From the NCBI GenBank assembly GCA_035403355.1, contig DAONFA010000007.1:39589-66314 (forward strand): a stretch of DNA of 26,726 nt, given 5' to 3'. The position numbers and the translations under genes are program-made. The stretch is from Candidatus Cloacimonas sp. (lineage in GTDB: Bacteria; Cloacimonadota; Cloacimonadia; Cloacimonadales; Cloacimonadaceae). Below the pieces are notes generated by a model. It had not been told where the DNA came from, made no database searches, and worked only from the letters and a program-made list of their open reading frames with translations. Shown piece after piece: positions 1 to 7,047 of the stretch (position 1 is its first letter; every line of letters starts with the position of its first letter).

Positions 1-166
1 ACCCGTTAACCCGTTAACCCGTTAACCCGTTAACCCGTTAACCCGTTAACCCGTTCACCTGTTAACCTGTTAACCCGTTCACCCGTTAGCCCGTTAACCT
101 GTTCACCCGTTAACCCGTTAACCCGTTCACCTGTTAACCTGTTAACCTGTTAACCCGTTCACCCGT
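1..166. repeat. 8-bp tandem repeat array (ACCCGTTA)n
   Basis: Twenty complete 8-bp units plus ACCCGT. Units 1-6 are identical (ACCCGTTA). Later ones vary at base 4 (C or T) and base 8 (A or C), with one unit starting G. The array starts at base 1, so it probably continues to the left. It ends exactly at the ATG of the next gene (167), leaving no room for a separate ribosome binding site. The complementary strand is (TAACGGGT)n, with regularly spaced GGG runs. Confidence 0.97.
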
Positions 167-1060
167 ATGCAAATAGCGACTATAGATTGCGGTTCCAATT
201 CCCTCAAATGTCTGATTGCCGAAAAGAGGGGAGAGGGATTTATTTGTCTGAAAGACCTAAGATTTCAGACCCGTCTTGCGTCTGCCCTAAACAAACAAGA
301 TTTTCTCTCCTTAGCAGCTCAGGATAGGACAATCGCTATTTTAAAAAATTTGCAGGAGAATGTATTTTCTGCTTACAAAATTGAAGAAATTCGCGCTGTC
401 GGCACAGAAGCAATCCGCAGAGCCATTAATAAACAAGAATTTGTAAACCGTATTGTTCAAGAAACAGGAATTAAATTAACTATTATTGATGAAGCACAGG
501 AAGCATTTTTGGAATGGAAAGGAGTGCTGAGCGGGGTTAAAAAACCCTTACAACCAATAACTATTTTTGACAGCGGAGGAGCCAGCACAGAAATTATCAA
601 CGGGGACAAGGGACTTATCCATAAAGCAACCTGTTTTCCTGTGGGAGCTGTGAATTTTACAAAAAGATATGTTCACAGCGATCCCATTTCCCAAGCTGAC
701 TTTGAGGAATTGGTTAAGAATGTTTACCTAAATTTACCCCGATCCTTTAAAATACAGGATACTTTTATCGGTGCCGGGGGAGGGGTCTATGTCTGTGCCT
801 GCGTTGCTTCCGAGGGTAGAATTTCTTCTCCAGAAGAGGCAGATGGCTATGAAATAACCTTAAACGAACTGGAAAGACAAATTTACCTTTATATAACGAC
901 AAACCTTGAACAGCGTAAACAAATTCCCGGAATGGAAGGTGAGCGAGCCGATATTATGCTGGCTGCTGACTTGATTTATTGGACTTTACTGAAAGCCAGT
1001 GGCAAAGATAATTTTATTGTCTCTACTCGCGGAATTAGACAGGGCTTAGTTATAATATGA
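167..1060 (+). CDS. Ppx/GppA family phosphatase (exopolyphosphatase / pppGpp phosphohydrolase type)
   Basis: 297 aa, the length of a single Ppx/GppA catalytic module without the long C-terminal helical domain of E. coli Ppx. The ASKHA-fold motifs are visible: phosphate-1 loop IDCGSNSLK near residue 6, AVGTEAIRRA near 77, EAQEAFLEWKGV near 108, phosphate-2 loop DSGGASTE near 134 (a Ser replaces the usual second Gly-Gly position), PVGAVNFTKRY near 158 and GAGGGVY near 201. Enzymes of this family remove phosphate from polyphosphate or from the 5' end of pppGpp in the cytoplasm; which substrate applies cannot be told here. The ATG is chosen because MQIATIDCGSNS matches the family N-terminus. The 8-bp array lies directly before it, so no Shine-Dalgarno sequence is seen. 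It converges on the P-type ATPase with a 54-bp gap holding no clear hairpin. Confidence 0.9.
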   Translation: MQIATIDCGSNSLKCLIAEKRGEGFICLKDLRFQTRLASALNKQDFLSLAAQDRTIAILKNLQENVFSAYKIEEIRAVGTEAIRRAINKQEFVNRIVQETGIKLTIIDEAQEAFLEWKGVLSGVKKPLQPITIFDSGGASTEIINGDKGLIHKATCFPVGAVNFTKRYVHSDPISQADFEELVKNVYLNLPRSFKIQDTFIGAGGGVYVCACVASEGRISSPEEADGYEITLNELERQIYLYITTNLEQRKQIPGMEGERADIMLAADLIYWTLLKASGKDNFIVSTRGIRQGLVII

Positions 1061-1114
1061 AGCACGCAGAATTTGCAACTTCATAAATATCAAATCGCTA
1101 TGCTATTCCGTTAG

Positions 1115-3661
1115 TTATTTCTTATCCGGTTTCTTATTCACAATAAGCTTGTATATTTCAAACCAGGCAACACTTAAGTTGCCTAAAATTAGACAGGTTA
1201 GCGTTTCCATTACACTCATTGCTTCCAGATGAAATATGTTTGTGATTGAAGGCACTTGAGTCATCAACAAAACGATGGCAAAAACGCCTAAAAACAAAAA
1301 AGTCATACCTTTATTGGGGGTTCGGATAATTTGCACAAGGTTCTTTTGCCAGCTGCGATTGGTAGTGATCAGCATCAGATTGGAAAAAACCAGAGTTGTA
1401 AAAATATGGGCTCTTAAATGATTATCCCCCATTCCGTTATTGATTCCCCAAAAATACATAATAACCAATAATAACAATACTCCCAAACCTTGCAGGGCAC
1501 CAATTACTAACCTTTTTGTGCCAAACAAACTTTCTTCTGCTGAGCGCGGAGGTCGTTCCATAATATTTTCCTCTTCCTTCTCCATTTCAAAGACAATGGA
1601 GCAGGCAGGATCAATAATCAACTCCAGAAAAGCGATATGAACAGGAAAATAGATAATCGGGTAATCCGCAAACGCTGCTGGAATCATTGCCATCCCGGCA
1701 ATAGGAATATGTAAAGAAAATACATAAGTGAAGGATTTGCGCAAGTTATCATAAATTCGTCTTCCCATTTTGACAGCGCTTACTATGGACGAAAAATCGT
1801 CATCCGTTAAAACAATAGCTGATGCTTCACGCGCTACATCCGTTCCTCTTAAACCCATAGAAATACCTATGTTAGCAGCTTTTAAAGCCGGGGCATCATT
1901 AACTCCATCTCCCGTCATAGCTACAATTTCTCCATTGGTTTTAAGTGCCTGCACAATTCTTAATTTCTGATGCGGAACTACCCGGGCAAAAATTGATACC
2001 TGTTTACATCTTTCTGCTAATTCTTTATCGGAAATTTGGTCTAACTCACTACCCGATATAACATTATCAACATTTTTAAGCCCTATCTGTTTACCAATTG
2101 CTTTTGCTGTTCCAATATAATCACCGGTAATCATTATGATCCTGATTCCAGCTTTATAACATATTTTAACAGCTTCCGGAACTGTTTCTCTAATCGGATC
2201 AGCTAATCCAATTAACCCTGAATAGTGAAAAGATAAGTCAGTCAGCTTTTCAGGTAAAGCATCTTTAGTAAATTCGCAAGAGGCAATTGCTAAAACTCTA
2301 AGCCCTTCTTCTGCCAAATCTGAAACCTGATTCATTATGGCATTGGTTTCTTCCGCATTGATTTTGCAGAGTGTTAAAACTGCTTCCGGAGAACCTTTTA
2401 ACGCAATTGTGTTATTTGGATTACCGGGAATTTTCCATACCTTTGCCATAGCTCGGAGCTCATCAGTTAAAGGATATTCTTTTATTTCCTGATATTTTTG
2501 CAGCTCCGTATAAGAAGAAGCATCAGAATCTATTAAGGCAATATGAATTGCTTTCTCCATTGGATCAAAGGGTTCTTTCATACTGCCTAATACGCTGTAA
2601 ATTAGTGTCTTACGAATTGGCTCAGACAAAGTTGCGACACTATTTAAAGCTATGTTCTCGTTGTTATTGACTATTCTTTGCAGGGTCATTTTATTGTAAG
2701 TAATTGTTCCTGTCTTATCGGTGCATAAAACTGTAGCAGAACCCAAACTTTCAATTGCCTGTAATCTTCTAACCAGCACATTTTTTCTGGACATCCTCCA
2801 TGCACCCAAAGCCATAAAAACGGTTAGAACTACTGGAAATTCTTCAGGTAATACAGACATTGCCAAAGTGATACCTGTAAGCATTGCATTTATCAGATGT
2901 TTTCTGGTGATATAAAAAACGATTACGACAAAGGCACAAATAAGCAAGGCAAAGATAGCAAAGTATTTAACTAATCTTCCTGTCTCCTTGCTAAGCCGGG
3001 TTTCCTCTTCAGTTATATTTTTCAGGGATTTACCTATTTTACCTAATTCAGTTCTTTCACCGGTGGCAAAAACTTGAGCTATGCCTCTGCCGCTGACAAC
3101 TAATGTTCCGGAATATACAAAAGGTAAATCGTCTCCTCCGGGAGTGGAGGGTCTTTCCTGGTGATTCCAAACCCGTTTTCCAACCGGAACAGATTCCCCT
3201 GTTAAAAGCGATTCATCAACGCTAAGTAAATTATTTTCCAGGATATAAGCATCAGCAGGAATTCTATCACCTTCAGCTAACACAATTAAATCATCAGTAA
3301 CTACTTCTCTCCCGGGAATTCTGATCTGTTCTCCATTCCGAATAACTAAAGCTCGTGGGCTGGATAAATTCTTCAATGCCTCCAAAGCTTTTTCCGTTTT
3401 GCGTTCCTGAAAAAGTTCAATTGACATAACAATTACGACGGACGCGGTTAAAACAATTGCCTCTTGCAAATCCCCTAAAAAGAAATAAATAACAGCACAG
3501 GAAACCAATAGAATAAACATTGGCTCGCTTATTACATCCAAAATCAATTTACCTAAATTACGAGCTTTTGAACCTGGCAGTTCATTATACCCTTCCTGTC
3601 TTAATTTATCTTCCACTTCTTGGGTGGTCAAGCCCTGTTTCAAGTTACTGTATTCCTTCAT
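1115..3661 (-). CDS. P2-type cation-transporting ATPase (Ca2+-ATPase-like)
   Basis: 848 aa integral membrane pump. In order: N-terminal cation-ATPase domain (GLTTQEVEDKLRQEGYNELP near 10-29), paired membrane helices, actuator domain with TGES at 154-157, M4 with PEEFP at 272-276, phosphorylation site CTDKTGTIT with Asp315, a nucleotide domain with KGSPEAVL, hinge GDGVNDAPALK, then M5-M10. The M4 PEGLP of SERCA is PEEFP here. The M6 stretch FLELIIDPACS keeps only one acidic ion ligand aligned with the calcium pump. The transported ion is therefore uncertain (Ca2+, or another cation of the broad bacterial IIA group). Start ATG at 3661 is preceded by AGAGGAGATAAG, a good ribosome binding site. 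It is single and divergent from the accessory region. Confidence 0.93.
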   Translation of the reverse strand: MKEYSNLKQGLTTQEVEDKLRQEGYNELPGSKARNLGKLILDVISEPMFILLVSCAVIYFFLGDLQEAIVLTASVVIVMSIELFQERKTEKALEALKNLSSPRALVIRNGEQIRIPGREVVTDDLIVLAEGDRIPADAYILENNLLSVDESLLTGESVPVGKRVWNHQERPSTPGGDDLPFVYSGTLVVSGRGIAQVFATGERTELGKIGKSLKNITEEETRLSKETGRLVKYFAIFALLICAFVVIVFYITRKHLINAMLTGITLAMSVLPEEFPVVLTVFMALGAWRMSRKNVLVRRLQAIESLGSATVLCTDKTGTITYNKMTLQRIVNNNENIALNSVATLSEPIRKTLIYSVLGSMKEPFDPMEKAIHIALIDSDASSYTELQKYQEIKEYPLTDELRAMAKVWKIPGNPNNTIALKGSPEAVLTLCKINAEETNAIMNQVSDLAEEGLRVLAIASCEFTKDALPEKLTDLSFHYSGLIGLADPIRETVPEAVKICYKAGIRIIMITGDYIGTAKAIGKQIGLKNVDNVISGSELDQISDKELAERCKQVSIFARVVPHQKLRIVQALKTNGEIVAMTGDGVNDAPALKAANIGISMGLRGTDVAREASAIVLTDDDFSSIVSAVKMGRRIYDNLRKSFTYVFSLHIPIAGMAMIPAAFADYPIIYFPVHIAFLELIIDPACSIVFEMEKEEENIMERPPRSAEESLFGTKRLVIGALQGLGVLLLLVIMYFWGINNGMGDNHLRAHIFTTLVFSNLMLITTNRSWQKNLVQIIRTPNKGMTFLFLGVFAIVLLMTQVPSITNIFHLEAMSVMETLTCLILGNLSVAWFEIYKLIVNKKPDKK

Positions 3662-3729
3662 CTTATCTCCTCTAACAAAATAAAATCTTGTTATCAGTAA
3701 TTATGTTTTTAGTCAAGGAAAACCGTTTC

Positions 3730-3784
3730 GTGGATAGGGAAGATAAAAGGAAGCGGGAAATTTTTTTTAGCACTCTCACTTTTA
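3730..3784 (+). repeat. Direct repeat copy A, with CIRCE half-site
   Basis: Matches 5296-5352 with three substitutions and a 2-bp indel. It begins GTGGATAGGGAAGA and ends TTAGCACTCTCACTTTTA. The half-site TTAGCACTC is at 3767-3775. The sequence after the 9-bp spacer does not resemble GAGTGCTAA, so this copy is not an operator by itself. Confidence 0.9.
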
Positions 3785-4074
3785 AGGCATTCCCACAAAA
3801 AAACGATGTGGATAACTCATATTTTTGGACAGAAAACTATTATAATAATTTGAAATAAGAAGCTTAACAAAAATGGCGGTCTCACAATTATGGGATCAAT
3901 TAAACATTTGGAGACCACAATGATAGCAATACAGAATTAAACCACCGAATTCGTGCAAGAAAAATTGTCAAGTTTCTATAATAAAATGAGTTAGTATTTA
4001 CACCAACATTTTGAACTCAACTCAGACACCGCTTTTCGCCCTATATAGAGAGCATAAATCAAGTGTTAATCTAA

Positions 4075-4111
4075 CCTTAATCAAGCGTTAATAGTAAACG
4101 CTTGATTAAGG
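4075..4111. repeat. Perfect 15-bp inverted repeat (hairpin)
   Basis: Left arm CCTTAATCAAGCGTT at 4075-4089, 7-nt loop, right arm AACGCTTGATTAAGG at 4097-4111. A partial direct repeat of the left arm (TCAAGTGTTAAT) precedes it at about 4059-4070. No T-run follows on either strand, so an intrinsic terminator is unlikely. It could be a protein operator or a processed RNA structure. Confidence 0.85.
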
Positions 4112-4257
4112 TATGATAAACGCTAAATTAATAGCTTTAGGAAAGGAGGATCAGAGACAGCAATAGTATATTTTGTTTTATCTTACAATTGCCAGTCAGT
4201 CCCCCCAAAAAATGCTGTGGATAAGTTATAGCACACTGTTGTATAGTTAGATATGTT

Positions 4258-4515
4258 ATGAAAAATATTAATGCTCTCATGACTTTAGCATTGTTTTTCA
4301 GCTATATAGCTAAAGAGTATCTTGCCAAATTCGCCGATGGATCCCCTAAAATAATAAACTACAAAAAAGAAGATTTATCTATACCTAAAGAATTCATATA
4401 CTATAGAATAGCTGAAGTCATTTCAGTATGCATTAACTTTATTATCCAGTATAAACGAAAACTAAGCTTAGCAGAACGTATCGACCGGCATCAAATGAAA
4501 ATAAGGTTCCGGTAA
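4258..4515 (+). CDS. Doubtful small hypothetical protein
   Basis: 85 codons from ATG. The product is Lys/Ile-rich and has no motif I recognise. There is one weakly hydrophobic N-terminal stretch (ALMTLALFFSYIA, near residues 6-18) and another near 52-63. No Shine-Dalgarno sequence precedes the ATG; the upstream bases are AGTTAGATATGTT. It lies in the repeat-flanked accessory region and could be a decayed or chance ORF. I do not assign a function. Confidence 0.25.
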   Translation: MKNINALMTLALFFSYIAKEYLAKFADGSPKIINYKKEDLSIPKEFIYYRIAEVISVCINFIIQYKRKLSLAERIDRHQMKIRFR

Positions 4516-4621
4516 AAAAATATGGGAATGCCAACCAAGCGATATTTCTATTGACAGGAATCATTATGCCTTAATTTTATAACTGAAAATAAAAAACGAA
4601 TGGATGAGGAGAAAGCGATAA

Positions 4622-5080
4622 ATGATAAAGATTGATATGATTACCAGGAATAGGAAGCAATTCCTTGACCTCTTGTTATTGGCTGACGAGCAAGAGGATA
4701 TGATTGATAGATATCTGGAAAAGGGCGATATGTTTGCCCTGTATGATGATGATTTGAAGAGCATTTGCATTGTAGTGCCGATAGACAGCGATACCTGTGA
4801 ATTGAAGAACATAGCGACATACGAAAAGTACCAGGGCAGAGGTTACGGCAGAACCCTGGTAAGCTATATTTGCGATTATTACAAGAAAGAATTCAAAACG
4901 ATGCTGGTGGGGACTGGGGAAACTCCGGCAAGCTTGTCCTTTTATGAAGGCTGCGGATTCCAAAGATCGCATCGCCTGAAGAATTTTATGATAGACAATT
5001 ATGACCATCCCATATTTGTAGGCGATATCCAACTTATTGATATGATATATCTTAAAAAGGATCTTGGTAGTGGCGATTGA
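4622..5080 (+). CDS. GNAT family N-acetyltransferase
   Basis: 152 aa, normal for a one-domain GNAT. The acetyl-CoA binding motif A is clear: LKNIATYEKYQGRGYGRTLV, with the Q/RxxGxG/A signature QGRGYG at about 71-76. Motif B follows as SLSFYEGCGFQRSHR near 116-130. The family moves an acetyl group from acetyl-CoA to an amine; the substrate (small molecule, antibiotic or protein N-terminus) cannot be inferred. GAGGAG lies about 10 nt before the ATG. The gene is isolated, with no operon partner, and sits between the two copies of a 55-57 bp direct repeat, which suggests acquisition or local rearrangement. Confidence 0.85.
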   Translation: MIKIDMITRNRKQFLDLLLLADEQEDMIDRYLEKGDMFALYDDDLKSICIVVPIDSDTCELKNIATYEKYQGRGYGRTLVSYICDYYKKEFKTMLVGTGETPASLSFYEGCGFQRSHRLKNFMIDNYDHPIFVGDIQLIDMIYLKKDLGSGD

Positions 5081-5214
5081 TGAATCCCCGTCAATATATA
5101 GGCGGAACGGCGTCCACCTGTACGGTTTTTCTGTCCACAGATTAACACGAAGTATCAATTGATTTTTCATAGATTTCACGCAGATAAGCAACGCAGATCA
5201 GGTAGATGACTTGG

Positions 5215-5242
5215 GGTGAGGGGGATTTATAGAACCCTCACC
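5215..5242. repeat. Inverted repeat (8-bp GC-rich stem)
   Basis: GGTGAGGG at 5215-5222 pairs with CCCTCACC at 5235-5242 across a 12-nt loop. It lies 135 bp after the GNAT gene. No T-run follows, so its role as terminator is unproven. Confidence 0.6.
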
Positions 5243-5295
5243 GCTGCGGAACATTCAACAGCGAAGGCGAAACTTGAGCATTCAACAATTTGAAT

Positions 5296-5352
5296 GTGGA
5301 TAGGGAAGAAAAGAGGAAGCGAGAAATATTTTTTTTAGCACTCTCACTTTTA
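5296..5352 (+). repeat. Direct repeat copy B, with CIRCE half-site
   Basis: Near-identical to 3730-3784 (three substitutions and a 2-bp indel). Its right end merges into the hrcA promoter. Here the TTAGCACTC half-site is followed at the right distance by a degenerate second arm. Confidence 0.9.
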
Positions 5353-5361
5353 GATTGACAA
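5335..5361 (+). promoter_or_regulatory. Degenerate CIRCE operator (HrcA site)
   Basis: The known CIRCE consensus is TTAGCACTC-N9-GAGTGCTAA. Seen here: a perfect left arm at 5335-5343, nine bases, then GATTGACAA at 5353-5361, which matches the right arm at 6 of 9 positions. It overlaps the putative -35 box of the operon that encodes HrcA itself, the standard autoregulatory position. Confidence 0.65.
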
Positions 5362-5382
5362 TTTTCCAAAGTTGATTAAATT
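5355..5382 (+). promoter_or_regulatory. Putative sigma-70-type promoter of hrcA operon
   Basis: TTGACA (-35) at 5355-5360, a 16-bp spacer, TAAATT (-10, 4 of 6 matches) at 5377-5382. The perfect -35 box lies inside the right arm of the degenerate CIRCE, so the arm may be degenerate because it must also serve as a promoter element. Confidence 0.5.
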
Positions 5383-5440
5383 GTCTTTAGATTAGCAGTT
5401 CATAAATGGGACTGCTAAGAAAAAAATAACGGTGGAGACA

Positions 5441-6490
5441 ATGAAAAAGAATCAGCTGCGACTTAACGAAACCCTTAAAGCACTGGTAGATGAATACATA
5501 GTCAGTTGCGAACCGGTGTCTTCCAGGATACTGAATGAGAAATATCTGCGTAATGTATCCTCAGCTACATTGCGTTTGGATTTGTTGAAACTGGAACAGA
5601 TGAATTTGATTTCCCAGCCGCATACTTCGGCAGGAAGAATTCCTACTATTAAGGGCTACAGAGAGTATTTACGGTTAATTGAACCGGAAATAGAAAAGGT
5701 CAGCTATGAAGGAATGGATTTATTGCGGAGTTTACTGGTTCGTAACTATAAAGATACACCCAGAGCTTTACATTATATAATGGAGAATTTGGCAAAGGAA
5801 ACGGATCAGCTTTCTTTTGTTGCTGAGCCGGAGGTCTCCAGCGGTTATTTAGCCAAATTGGATGTTTTTTCAATAGGTGAAGATAAGCTGATATTTGTTA
5901 TGAGTTTGGATTCCGGTTTGGATAAAACGGTGATTTTGAAATGCGATAATGATATTACAGAAGCACAGCTGAAAAAACTGGTTCGCTATTTGAACGATGA
6001 ACTGGTGGGTTTGCAGATTTATGACATTGCGAATAGAGTTTTACTGGAGATGCAGAAAAATGCTGATAACAGTATAGTTAGCTGGTTTTTAAGGGAATTG
6101 CATAAGGCATTTATAGAGATTAGCGATTTCTTTATTCACTATGATGGCAGCATAAGCTTTCTGGAGCAGAAAGAATTTGATTCTAAAAAGAATATTCTGA
6201 AGTTTATGGGCTTATTACAAAGCCAGGATTTTCTGCTTAACACGATGCGTAAATATCAAAGTGATAAAGAAACGAATGTGATTTTGGGTGAGGATTTTGC
6301 CATCAACAACTGGCTGGATTTTGCCCTTATCTATTCTAAATATGAGGTCTTTGGCATACCTGGATATTTGGGTGTTTTAGCACCTGTAAGAACAGAATAT
6401 CGTAAGCTGATTCCCCTTATCAGGGATGTAGCAAGAACTATAACCAATACAACAAGGCGCGGAATGGTCGTGCCTCAGGAGATAAAGTGA
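5441..6490 (+). CDS. hrcA: Heat-inducible transcription repressor HrcA
   Basis: 349 aa from this ATG, typical for HrcA. The N-terminal winged helix-turn-helix reads VSSRILNEKYLRNVSSATLRLDLLKLEQMNLISQ, followed by the diagnostic HTSAGRIPTIKGYREYL. The GAF-like dimerisation domain and inserted domain follow. HrcA binds CIRCE elements and represses chaperone genes; its folding depends on GroEL in characterised species. An in-frame GTG lies 9 bp upstream (5432). I prefer the ATG because GGTGGAG precedes it, although the spacing is short. It is first in hrcA-grpE-dnaK-dnaJ-rsmE, and its stop overlaps the grpE start. A degenerate CIRCE lies about 80 bp upstream, which fits autoregulation. Confidence 0.96.
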   Translation: MKKNQLRLNETLKALVDEYIVSCEPVSSRILNEKYLRNVSSATLRLDLLKLEQMNLISQPHTSAGRIPTIKGYREYLRLIEPEIEKVSYEGMDLLRSLLVRNYKDTPRALHYIMENLAKETDQLSFVAEPEVSSGYLAKLDVFSIGEDKLIFVMSLDSGLDKTVILKCDNDITEAQLKKLVRYLNDELVGLQIYDIANRVLLEMQKNADNSIVSWFLRELHKAFIEISDFFIHYDGSISFLEQKEFDSKKNILKFMGLLQSQDFLLNTMRKYQSDKETNVILGEDFAINNWLDFALIYSKYEVFGIPGYLGVLAPVRTEYRKLIPLIRDVARTITNTTRRGMVVPQEIK

Positions 6491-7047
6491 TGGATAAAAA
6501 AGCACAGAAAGAAGCGGAACTAAAAGAGAAAGAAACGGTTACTAAAGAAGTTACGCCAGAACAGCAACCGGATAGAACAGCAGAACTGGAAAATGAAGTA
6601 GCAGAATGGAAAGATAAATACCTGCGCTGTATGGCGGAATTTGAGAATTTTCGCAAGCGTTCCAATGCGGAAAAAGCTGATTGGATACGCCTGGCAACGC
6701 AGAAATTTGCTTTGGAAGTTTGCGATGTGCTGGATAATTTTGAACGCGCTATTCTGCAAGGGACGGAAGAAGAAAAATCTACTCCCTTCGGAAAAGGAGT
6801 GCTGATGATTGAACAGCAGCTTCGCAAAGTTCTGGAAAAAGAAGGTGTGGAAAAAATTGAGGCACTGGGGAAACCCTTCAATCCGGAGTTTCATGAAGCA
6901 TTAGCTCATATTCCCAGTGACCAAAAAGAAAATACTGTTGCAGCCATCATCCAAAACGGATATAAGATGTATGATAAAGTTCTGCGTCCCGTTCGGGTGG
7001 CGGTTTCCAACGGAACAAAAATAAATAATGAATCCCAGGAGGAATAA
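6490..7047 (+). CDS. grpE: Nucleotide exchange factor GrpE
   Basis: About 185 aa, the usual size. A charged N-terminal coiled coil (AELENEVAEWKDKYLRCMAEFENFRKR) leads into the four-helix bundle, and the C-terminal beta-wing contains GKPFNPEFHEAL and VLRPVRVAVSNG. GrpE dimers release ADP from DnaK. The ATG at 6490 shares one base with the hrcA stop (TGATG); an alternative GTG at 6487 is also possible, and both share the ribosome site CAGGAG. Its stop codon is immediately followed by the dnaK ATG, so translation of the three genes is tightly coupled. Confidence 0.96.
   Translation: MDKKAQKEAELKEKETVTKEVTPEQQPDRTAELENEVAEWKDKYLRCMAEFENFRKRSNAEKADWIRLATQKFALEVCDVLDNFERAILQGTEEEKSTPFGKGVLMIEQQLRKVLEKEGVEKIEALGKPFNPEFHEALAHIPSDQKENTVAAIIQNGYKMYDKVLRPVRVAVSNGTKINNESQEE

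Larger units (their letters stand above)
3662..4257. other. AT-rich intergenic region with repeats, hairpin and two DnaA-box sequences
   Basis: No convincing gene in about 600 bp. It contains the upstream copy of the 55-bp direct repeat (3730-3784), two perfect TGTGGATAA sequences (reverse complement of the DnaA box TTATCCACA) at 3807-3815 and 4216-4224, and a perfect 15-bp hairpin at 4075-4111. A GGTCTC/GAGACC inverted pair lies at roughly 3877-3918. A strong Shine-Dalgarno-like AAAGGAGG near 4142 has no start codon at usable spacing. Confidence 0.7.
5081..5431. other. Intergenic region upstream of hrcA
   Basis: About 350 bp without a gene. It has a CTGTCCACAG palindrome near 5131, and an 8-bp stem inverted repeat GGTGAGGG/CCCTCACC at 5215-5242. 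A small CATTCAA/TTGAATG inverted repeat lies near 5279-5296. The second direct-repeat copy, the degenerate CIRCE and the hrcA promoter follow. Confidence 0.65.

Noticed and set aside
3767..3793. Second full CIRCE operator upstream of the P-type ATPase
   Set aside because: After the 9-bp spacer, AGGCATTCC matches the required right arm at only 2 of 9 positions. The half-site is explained by the direct repeat.
3873..3921. 16-codon ORF MAVSQLWDQLNIWRPQ as a pseudogene start
   Set aside because: No ribosome site, it stops at once, and continuing in another frame gives only a short unrecognised peptide. Not enough to call a broken gene.
3662..4257. Chromosomal oriC
   Set aside because: Only two perfect DnaA boxes, far apart, with no dnaA, dnaN, gidA or rpmH nearby. 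Kept as a weaker observation only.
4676..5191. 171-codon minus-strand frame over the GNAT gene
   Set aside because: It is the antisense shadow of a gene with a clear acetyl-CoA motif and ribosome site.
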